Below, piece by piece: positions 36,047 through 46,700 of a DNA stretch of 49,824 nt. Made by a program: the position numbers and the translations under genes. The DNA lies in contig DF237575.1 of NCBI GenBank assembly GCA_000708835.1, positions 1 through 49,824 of the forward strand, given 5' to 3'. How positions within the stretch are numbered: the first letter of the stretch is position 1; every line of letters begins with the position of its first letter. Origin of the DNA: Klebsormidium nitens (Eukaryota; Streptophyta; Klebsormidiophyceae; Klebsormidiales; Klebsormidiaceae). The notes under the pieces were generated by a model. That model had not been told where the DNA came from. It searched no databases and saw only the letters and a list, made by a program, of their open reading frames with translations.

Positions 36047-36396
36047 ATGTTTTCAGGGACTGCAGGAAGCCTGACCGCTAAGAACGTCCTGGAAGCGGCT
36101 GGAGCACTCGCAACCGTCTTTGTGTCACTTTCATATTCCGCGCTGACAATTCAGAAAGGAGTCCAGAAAGGATTTGATGAGCACTCGACGCAGGATTCGA
36201 AAAGCAGCGGACACATATGGATGATCAGTTTGACCGGATTCACCAAGACTTGGACGAAGTGACCGAAATGGTGAAGGAGATCAATGCGAAGATTGAAGAG
36301 ACGGGAGTGAGATTCGATGAGGGCATCGAACGGTTAAGGGAGGTCATAGACAAGGGGCTCAAAGCAATCCCGGAGAAGCTCAACAAGGATGAGTAA
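36047..36396 (+). pseudogene. Small coiled-coil membrane protein, frameshifted
   Basis: The first part from ATG 36047 reads LEAAGALATVFVSLSYSAL, a likely membrane span, then KGVQKGFDE. The frame is then lost near 36180. The same protein continues one frame over as FEKQRTHMDDQFDRIHQDL and a 60-residue amphipathic helix rich in E/K/D heptads, ending in a TAA at 36394. Adding one base after GATGAG would restore a single chain of about 115 residues. No GT-AG intron of plausible size fits, so either the gene is broken or the assembly has an indel. An internal ATG at 36217 could still give the 59-residue helix alone. The family is not recognised. It resembles the short TM plus coiled-coil N-termini seen in plant and fungal signalling proteins. 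Confidence 0.55.
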
Positions 36397-37758
36397 ATCT
36401 TGTTTGGTGTGAGTTTGAAGCAGATTAAAGCGGGGAACGTTGACATAGCAACCTGGCTTATAATCAAGTGAATAAAAATATGGTGCAAAAGATTTTCAGA
36501 CTGACGAGATCCAAGATACGCACAACGGAAAGATCAAGTCAAATGAGACCCAGTCCTTAGGTCATTTGTTGAAGGAGCAAGACTATTTTCATGGGCTTTG
36601 GATAATTTGATTCGAGAGTGGTTTATACTGGTCGTTGGTCATATGGCTCAATAATAACGGCTTGGAGAGGCAGTGATTCGTACAGATTTGGCCGTGGTGC
36701 AGTGTCTAACAATCATATTGAAAAAGTTACTTGATACGTGCACGAGATCAGTCTGATTGTCCTGTTTATATAATCAGGTCAAACAGAGCGAGATTTCAAA
36801 CGTCGGGCCTCTTTAGCTCCTGCCTTTAGGGCAACCATGGCATTTCCCCCTTCTCGAAGTGCCACGTCTTGGCAACCAGGCTCTTCATGTGAATTCTATA
36901 CTGTATTCTAAATGCGACTGAAGTCTCTGCTTATGAAGGCTCAGGATCTGCACATATGCGGGCCGGCGGCCGCGACCATCAGCTGCCATTGCGCGATCGG
37001 CTCTGCTTGGCGGCCCGCGAGGGAACGTGCATGCAAGCAGACCCGGCACGCTCTACAAGGTGCCTTCAGCTGTCGCGTGCCCAGAACCGAGTCAGTGAAA
37101 GTTGCTAGTTGCAGCGGGCTCGTACTTGTCTGAGAATCATCAACAGTTGCACCAGAAAGACAGATGCGATGCTAAAACCTGCATTCCCGATTGTTTTCGT
37201 CGACGATGGGCATAACTCCATTGTACTTCTCGGACTATATCATGCATGACAGCAAACATTAGGCTTTTTGATGTGAGCTGCGTACGTTGCATATGGGCTA
37301 CCATGTAGGCCGTAGAAGCCGCGCAGATTGAATGTGCACACACCGCAACAGTAAACTTTAGTCGGGACTGCATCATTGCAGTTGCCTTCAGATGATCAGC
37401 TTGACCCTCTAGCTCGACGTAGCACGAAGAGCCGCAATGCGAAGCAATAACGCTGGTGCCGACTGTACAGTTTTTTTTTCAATGATTGTGGTCCCGCTTG
37501 ATTGGGCAGATTGGACACAGGCTTAGCTCAGAATCGTATGCTCGCGGTACGTATTGATGAGTCATGGAAGCATATTGAAACAAGTGCATCTCCGTACACT
37601 GCGTTTGTATACAGCTAGTATGCTTGAATCAGTACTGTTGAGAATCATCCGCAGAGTGACCAACGGGCATCTGCTTTGCCTGAATCCTAGCAGTATAGGA
37701 AACCCGCCACGGCTGGGATCGACAAGGAGGTCTTGAAAGCTCGCGGTCAATCTGCAAG
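36397..37758. other. Convergent spacer downstream of MSH2
   Basis: No gene was identified. It should contain the 3' UTR of MSH2 (minus strand). A run of T at about 37471-37479 and several AATAA-like words are present, but none can be assigned as a processing signal. Confidence 0.5.
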
Positions 37759-40700
37759 TTACAAGATTTGTTGAAGCCAAGGGTTGGCTGCCGCGTCCTG
37801 CTCTAACGACTTTTTTAGGTCCTCCGCAGCTTTCACTGCCTCGTCGGGGCTCATCTGATCAATCGGCAACGCGGCAAAGTCCCGCAGAAAGGCGCGCACG
37901 CGGGCGGCTCCCCGTGCGGTGTCGTCCGGCCCGGACACCCGTTTCCGTTTTGCGCCGACCTGCCGGCAAGAACAAGGCAAATCAACCACGGCTGACAAAA
38001 GCATGCCGTTCCTTGCAGAACGACACTGTTGGCGATGTATCAGCTCTCGGTTGACCACACTGTCCGAAGCTTACTGAACGGGATCCACTTTTGGTCCGCA
38101 CAGGACTGACGTGGACTCAACCGCATCGATCCGTCCGTTCGCGCACGAGGCCATGACCTGGGGTCTCAAAGCCGTTGCTTTCTTCCTCTCAGACTCGATG
38201 AAGAATATCGAGCATTCCTTTAGTAGGCTCCACGCAGTACGAAGGTTGCGCAAAGGAGCCTTTTCAAACCACACGACTCACCTCCCCGTCTGCCTGCTGG
38301 TCGGCAGGTGTGAAGTCTTCGAGCTCCTCCGCCTTTTTCCGCGCGAGCGCCACCACGTTCTCGGGAAAGTGCGCAAACTCGGCCACGTAAATACCAAAGC
38401 TCTGGTCGCACGGGCCTTCCTCAACCTGTAACACAGCAAACCGTGCTCAGCATTCAAGGTGGGCGTCGCGGTTTGCGAGACGTCAGCCGCTATCTCCGAC
38501 GGCGCAAATAGTCAACAGCAACAAAGACTTTCGAAACACGAGCTACAGAAATACGAGACAACGATGAACGTCCGAGTCGCGGGAAGACCTCTTGAAGTGG
38601 GCGTCGCTTTGCATGGAACAATCCAATCGCACGGTGTCCAAATTCCAGGCCGACAATTTCACCGTCGTAAATTTCGACCTGAGGAAGACAGGCTCCGAAA
38701 TGCGCACCTAGCGGACGTCTTCTTCCTCTGTCAACCCCTTCTCGGAAGACTGGGTCGCCGATACTAGATCAACTAGTAACGAGCAGAAATCCTAAAAGGT
38801 CCTCTGATCATGTCCAAAGGACAGGTCAACACTCCACATGGCCTTGACACCTTTTCTCAGCCTAGGAACCAGCCCTCACCTTGTACAGCATCGTGAGTTT
38901 CCGCGTCTCCTCGTCGATGTGCGCGCTGACGTGGTAGTTGGCCACCCCGACCGGGGGACCCCTGGGGGGCCCGTGCACCGGGGCTTGCCCGGCGGTGCTG
39001 GCGAGGGCGGTCAGCTCGTGGAAGTGGGTCGCGAACAGAGTCGGCGCGCGCGTGACTTCGGTCAGGTACTCGCAGATGGCCCAGGCAAGACCTGCAATCA
39101 GAAGAAGAGGTCAGCGAGTAGAACTAACGTTCGCACAAGAACGGATGGGCAAAGCTCTTGACTTTGCTTCAGGTACCTTGAAAGTTTGAAGTTTAGGACC
39201 ACGTTTGGACCACGTTTGAGTGATGAATTTGTAAGGGCTTCAGATATGGATCCCGATTGATTGATGCGGGTGACTTCGCTCGAGTAATCTCAGCTGGCCC
39301 GCGTGCAGCAAGTGAATGTTGCAAAAGGTCCCAAACCGAAGTTTGGGCGTTTTTCTTATTACAGTGCGAGGGTCAACGTGAAACGGCGCGTAAGGAGCAT
39401 ACTGAGCACGCGCGCAAGGTTGATCGGGGACTGGCAGATACCGACGATACTCAACGGGCACAAAGACCAAAAAAACAACATGGCTGACGTCAGCAGTTTG
39501 TGTCAGTGTCTTTGATCGTAGACCGGTTTGCAACGACAGGTTGACCGCCAACGCCGTCAGCTGTCTGCTCACCGAAGCCGTCGTAGGTGGACGTCCCCCG
39601 CCCTAGTTCGTCGATGATGATGAGCGAGTTCTGGGTGGCCGCCTTCAGGATCGCGCTCGTCTCCAGCATCTCCGCCATGAACGTCGACACGCCGCGCAGC
39701 TGACGAAGTACAAGAAGCGGACGGTCAGGAACCAGCGCTTACAGGACTAGAAGGATCGTTTTCGCACCCTCTCATCATGCCCGCTGAGCGTCTGCCCTTT
39801 TCAATTCCAATTGGGCTCTGGTTTCAAACCATTTTCGTCCAAGGGTTGCGGCATTGACGAGGTCCTTGAATCGTTATGAGAGGCAGTTTTGACGTTGTTT
39901 CTAACACTTTCGTACAAATTCCGACACGCGGCCCCTTGACACAACGGTACAAGCGGATATGCAGGACGGAAGGTGATGTGAGCGCAACTTGAAGAAGACC
40001 AGTGCGGAGGTTGCTTCCGAAGCATCTGAATAAGGGGCCGCCTTAAGAGAAGTAACACTTGTGGGATGCTACTTTGTTGCAAAGTAACCGCTGCTGAGTG
40101 TTTGTGACAAGCTGGGACCCGATATTCTGGACACTCGGCACGATAAGGCAGATCGGAAAAGAACGCGAAGTTGCTCGGGTCAATAGAAAAACCCTCAAGG
40201 TCAATGCAAGAATCGGAAAAGAACGCGAAGTTGCTCGGGTCAATAGAAAAACCCTCAAGGTCAATGCAAGAAACAAAGCAACATGGAGACGCCTTCTATG
40301 CGGAAATAAAGCGAGTCCCAAAACCATTCAAAGTCATTGCGTCTGCTCCTTCCAGCTCACCTGGCAGTCGCCCGCCCCGACGCGCGCGAAGATGCAGTCG
40401 CGCACGCTGATGTCAGCGGAGTCGCAGGGCACGAAGCAGCCGACCTGGGCCATGAGCACGTTCACACCGACCTGCCGGATGAAGGTCGACTTGCCGCCCA
40501 TGTTGGGGCCGGTGATCAGCTGGAACCAGCTCTTGCCGCGCACCTGGGTCAGAGTCTCAGAATGTTAGGTTTAAGAGAAAGGCTTTAGCACTTATGATCG
40601 CGATTAGGAATTAAGATGTTGGATATCGAATTGAGGGTTTCGATGTCGCAAGATTGAACTCGATTGTCCCCATCAAAAAGCAGGCTTCGAACGCGGAACG

Positions 40701-43700
40701 GACTTGGTCAACTCAAGCAGGATTGGATTCTTGACCCGCACCTTGTCAAAATGCTGGCGTTTCTTAGATAGTGATGTCTCTTTGTCAAATTGGAAAAGAA
40801 TCCCAGATGCAGATTCGACTCAATTGGAGAAGACGTGTCATGTTCCAACGGACAGCTCATATTCCCCAAGTGGACAAGTTGCAGCAAAAGCTTTCATGCA
40901 TAAGTGCAGTCTGACCATTCCACACGGCCACAGTAGAGCTGCTCTTACATGTAGCCACTGTAAGAGTCGAGTTTGGTTCGACAAGCAAGGAACTGGAAAA
41001 GAGAATCACAGAAACTGGAGCAGAGAATTACAGTTCTCAGCGAAGTGCGCAAGTTCAAACTTGGGTTACCTTTCTTGGCACAAGGTCAACGAGTCGGCCC
41101 TATTAACAAGTGAAAATAGAAGACCAATCGGTACACACAGTTTGCTTCATAATGGAGGAGCAAGTGCACCAGCTGACGATCGTTCGTAACGACGCTGACG
41201 TCATCCCCTTTCCACTTCTGTAGAACAAGTGGATTCTCCAGTTCGTTTGTTTAGATAAGGTCTCACGGAACTTTTGAGAAGTTGAACATCACACCCGCGC
41301 CGTCTTCAAAGCTCAGTGAGGAAGTCTCACGGAACTGCAAGAAATTAAAACTGACCAGCTTGCAGTCATTGGCGATGAAGCTGACGTCATCCTGGACCTC
41401 GACGCAGGGGTGACGGCTGCCGCGCAGCACGATGTCGCCCTCGTCGCATGACGTCATGGTCGGACGCACGTACGGCAGGGGCGCGTTCACGGACAGGTCC
41501 GCGAAGCTGAGCAACACGTCCAGCTGGCTCACAATTGCGGCTACGGACTCAAAGATCTGGAAAAGAGCAGAAACGACGGTGATGTTTTTCACAATCAAGG
41601 TTGCGGGGTTTAAGATTTTTAGTCGTCTTTCTTGACTTGGTAGCAAACTCGGAGTCGCAACATCCGCGAAGCTGAGCAGCACATCTAATCCGCTCACAAT
41701 GACGGCCACCGACTCGAAAATCTGAGAGTGGAAAGACGAAGCACAGGGCTTGTCGCTTTCTTTCGTCTGAGCTCCCCTTCTATATTGTTCAAGCCAGAGT
41801 GTATCTTTCTTGGCATTTATCAATGAAAGAAAGCGAAAAACAGAAAGCTTTGCGGACACGAGCAGCGCCCACGTTGGCGGCTACGGACTCAACGATCTAG
41901 AAAATGGGAGGCACGGTGGCTTATGTGCTTATTTTCAGTTCGGTTTTTCCCGTTTTTATCAACTGCATCTGACGAGGAGTCTGCAGAGTTTGTCAAAGAG
42001 GGCACTTCGAGGTCTGAAGCAGAGTCCAGCTACAATGAGGAACTCTTCTCGATCGATAAAGAGGGGGCCCCTCAAAGGTTATCATGATTTAAAGAAGTTG
42101 CGAGGAGCTGGTAGAAATTGCTCCAGAATGTAAAAGAGTGATATACTCCCCCTTCGAAGCAAACAAGCCCTCGCCGGAGCGAAGGTCCGACCCATTCCGA
42201 CGGTCCGGTTCAAAGCCGCCGACAAGAGTACCTAACCCCGATACAGTCAAAGCGAAACCTCAAAAAGGCGCCCCCACAAATGACGCCGCAATATTGACGA
42301 CCGTCTTGACCAGCATCATTACCTTGTTGCTGTTATTACCCTCCATAACCGCATACCAAAACCCCAAAATGTCACCTCCACAAGCAACGCTTCCGACCAG
42401 CACCTTCCGCGTGGTGTTGTAAACTAAGCCTTGTACCAAGACCCAGAAAACTTACTCCACAAACGACGCCGCGATGTTGACCACCGTTCCGACCAGCTCC
42501 TTTGCGTGGTGACTCTTCACAACTCTCGTACCAGAACCCAGAAAACTTACCTCCACAAACGACGCCGCGATGTTGACGACCGTCCTGACCAGCTCCTTCT
42601 GCGTGGTCTTATGTTTGACTCTCCTTAACCCTCGTACCGAAACCCAAAATCTTACCTCCACAAACGACGCCGCGATGTTGACCACCGTCCCGACCAGCTC
42701 CTTTTGCGTGGTGTTGTAGTCCTCCGTCAGCTTGACGTACGTGTCGCTCAGCCGCTTGAGCTTGCTGGTCGAGAACTTGACGCCGTCCTTGCGCGTCTCC
42801 ACCATGTGGTACGGCGTCGTCGTGATCTTCTTGCGGTACTTGGGCTCCTCCTTCTTCGTCAGCCGGAACACGTGCCCGTGCTGCGGTTTTAAATGTTGCA
42901 GGTTAGGGTTTTGCGATTTAGGATCAAGCCTTTTAAGGTCTCGAGGTCTCAGGTTGCAAGATTCTGAAGTGTCGAAGTGTTACCACTGAGTAGAATGGAG
43001 ATTAGGAGGATCCTCTCGTGGGACTTGGGCTCCTCCTTCTAGGTCAGCCGTGCCGGTGCCGTGCGAAAACACAAGGTCAGACTTTGGTGCGTTGCATGGG
43101 TCTGGCCTCAGTGTGTCTTGTGTCTTTTCAAGTGCCTTTTACGTCTTGGTCAGCAGAAGTACTTACTCGCGCTGAGGTGCGAAGTTCCGGCTTCCTGTTT
43201 TGACAGTTCCAAAGTTCAGAATTCAATGGATGGCTTACTTGCTTCTGCTCGGCTTCCGCTGCTTGCGCTGTTCTATCTCAGCCAGGCCCAAAAGTAGGCC
43301 CCACGTCAGAAGGGGCGAAGGCATAAGCGTTCATGATTTTGACTATGGCCTTCGCCGTCACTCACTTCTCCCCCTCAAGAGAACCTGCGGCTTTACAAGT
43401 GCCGCTAGCGCTTTTGCTTTAAGTGTCTCCGTCTCGAATTCGCTCTTGTCCTCGACGTATACCTTTGCTGCGCTTTCCACTCGTACTGGGAAAATTATCC
43501 TACAACAAAACTCTGCGTACTCAAAAAAGCGGAACCACAATCAGAACCAGAAAGATACAGAAGCACAAATGGCCAGATCTCAGCGACGGATTCCGTCCAA
43601 CCCACCTGCGGATTTCGGTCCAACTTGAGCACCTTCTCCACGTCCTGCCCCTTGAGCCCCAGATACCGCGCCGCCTCCGCATACACGTCCCGGATCTGCG

Positions 43701-46700
43701 CCTCACACTTATCTCGCTCGTCTTTGATCTTCTGCAAACTGGGATCATACCCTGGCGCGATGATATACTCCCCGTGTTCGATCTGGTCCAAGTCGACCGC
43801 TGTCTCGACCAGGCCCTCGTACTTGCCCAGCTGCTCCGCTGTGCTGTGCTTTTTCAGGGGGTCCGTATAGCTGCGGAAAGGAAGGGGGAGGAAGGAGTGT
43901 GCTTTCCAGGGGGTCGAAGTTGCTGACACTTGAGACAGTGATCTAATTTGTGCTGTATTTTGGGCACACATACACGCTTCTTGATCACGAGCAATCTTCG
44001 GTTCGAGATGCAATGGGTCTCATCTACTGTGCCTTCACAGAGATAGTAAGGTTGTAACCAGAAGTTCTCGAAGCAGGAGGACTTTGACAAGGGCAAAAGA
44101 GTTGGGCCTGTGAAGCAGCGCAATGTCGGGAGTTGAGGGCACGCTCGGGCCCCTTAACCTCGCACCCAAGATGTTTTCGACGAGGTGTTCGATACTTCTA
44201 ACAAAGGCTGGGAGTGCAGTAGATTGTTGAATTCTGTAAAATTCGCACCTGATAAATTGCGGACAGGCCGTGATACAGTTCGGATGCGAGGTTAGGGTGC
44301 CCGAGACGAGTGAAAGGGTGGAAACAGGGAGCGTTGTTCGGAGAAGGGGAAGGGAGCGACATGGGGCAAATGCGAGCTGCTTGCGGGACCCAAAGTCGGG
44401 CCTGCTCGACATTACAGCTGTAGGGACCTCGCCAGAGTGGTGCGTTTCCGAAGTTTCTAAATTACTGGCATGAGGAAGGACTCATTAACGGCCTCGAGCA
44501 AGGAGCGGATAGGGGACTCATTACATGAAAGAAACGTTCACCAACTCTTCTGAGGTGAAAGGCAGAGGAGGGCAAAGGAATCTGGTGGCTTAAACGGGGG
44601 CGCGACTTTCAGCTTATTCATCGATGATGGGAGACACAATGCTGTCTCTGACCATTCGGAAACAGCAAGTTTCAATGAAGATGGCGGCCAAGTTTGATCA
44701 GGAACCAGCCAGCTTGAGTCGATGCACTCGAGCCGGAGTCTCACCAAGCCTGACAGAGCTGAGGCACCGTTCCCTTCGGGGCAGGCGACAGAAAACTGAC
44801 ATGAAGCCTCACCTTTCTGATAAAAGAGGCTCAAACTCGCCCTCGTATCGCTGTAGGACACCGGTTATGATCGGCAATCGCACGCTGGCCTGTAAGGCCA
44901 AGAAAAGAGTACATTCAGTATACTCCTTTGGTAGCGTGACGCTGTATGTCGTAGGTGCGTTCAAACAAATGCTTCGAACGCCTGAGTACCAAGGCTGGAG
45001 CTCTTGAAGGGAGTCATTTCGACGATACACACGCTGGTCTACTTTCCATTCGCCTGCCCAAAACTTTCCACCCGGTCGACAATCATCCAAAAGCTCAGCA
45101 GCCTCTCTTCGTAGGAGCCGATGTATCGCCAGAAAAATGAGACGGAGAAAGAGAAGAACTGGAAAGAAAGATTCGCGATACCGACCTGGTATAGTTTGAC
45201 GATGTCCGCGAGGCTGGCCCGCTTGGTCTCCAGCTTCCGGGCGAGCCGCTCGATGTCCGGAATCCGCTTGAGCTGGAAGCGGAGGTCCTGCCGGACGGAA
45301 GCGTCCTCCACGAACGCGGCCACCACGTCGTGCCGCTTTCCGATCTGCGTGCAAAGAAGCAAACAAACGAATCAGACACTCGGAAATGAAGGGCGAACAT
45401 TAGGTCTTCATGTAACGAAAGTCCTGCTTTTGCCGAGCGTTCTCTCCAGAAAGCAGTAGACGGGTACAATGACAAGGGACACTTATCGGTCGCAATAATA
45501 ATGCTGCAAAAAGCTCAAGAACGAGGACGGAGCGAGAGCTCTTGCTTCTTTCGCATAGTTCTCCTTCAGCAACCACGAGATAAAACGCAACATCGAAGGC
45601 GGTCCTGGCATCTTATCGGTGGACTTTCAGAACGAAATTCTTACACTTTCTGCACGGTCGACAACGCAAATCATCCAAGCCTGCGCAGACGCTAACTTCC
45701 TTGACGTGCATCGGAAAGAGCTCGTCTCATCTCCGTCTGACAATTCGACTTTCTCTTGAACGGCTCATATTTGACCAAGAAGGCTTCGAAATGCGAGATC
45801 CTTCTCGGCACCTACCTGCTTGACTCCTGGCATCTTCCTCCATATAAGAAGTGATTAAGCATCCAAATCAGTTCAAACCACTGCTAGCTGGAGGCTCACC
45901 TGCTCGACAGTTAGGAGCGGTTGCTTAGGAGCCAGCGCCCAGTGTTCGCTCGACGGCTTTAATTGCACAGCCACGAAAAGTTAGTCTGCGAGTTTCTGTC
46001 TTGCGACCCACCTGCTCTACGTCAAGCAGCGGCTGCTTGAGCCAGCGGTTGAGGAGGCGCTTGCCCATCCCCGCCGTGCACGTCCGGTTCATCAGACCAA
46101 ACAGGCTGAACGTCTTGTTCGCGTCCGTTCTGCACAACAGACGCTGGCCCTATTAAGTCTGTCCTTTTCCTTCTTTCTCCTTTGATTTCTCTGCTTGCTT
46201 CTTTGATCGTTCACAGACATCCTTTCATCCGCTTTCCGCCTTGTTTCCACTCTGCCTGCCCTACTTCGTTCACCCGCATCGGCTCCTTTTTCGTTGCTTT
46301 AACTTCCACCCTCTTTCTCTCCTCTTGAATCTTTACTGTCGCTAAATTGTCGGCATGTTTTGAGTGCTGGTTGCCCTTGTCTCCGAACATCGATGACTGA
46401 ACCGAAGCCCTCGATTCAAGCAAAGCCGTCGACTTAGGCAGAGCCGTTCCGACACTACAGGACGAGGACGTCTTTCACGGGCATCAAGCAACTAGCATTC
46501 GCCATGTAGGCACGAATGATCAATGCGGAAGCGGGTGCTGCTCTGAAGGGCGCTCTCTCTGTTTCTCACTTGCTCTCTTGTACGTTGAGCGCCTTGAGCG
46601 CCGCTGCGTCCAGGCGCATATACGTATTGAGGCTGTACGGCTGCAGGTGGTACTTGCCGTAGTTGGTGCTGTCGGCCAGGAGCTCCTGCAAGGGATCGGA

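Noticed and set aside
42268-42720. Regular repeats that could suggest a CRISPR array
   Set aside because: The host is eukaryotic, the units are copies of an MSH2 exon end, and the 'spacers' are copies of the intron start.
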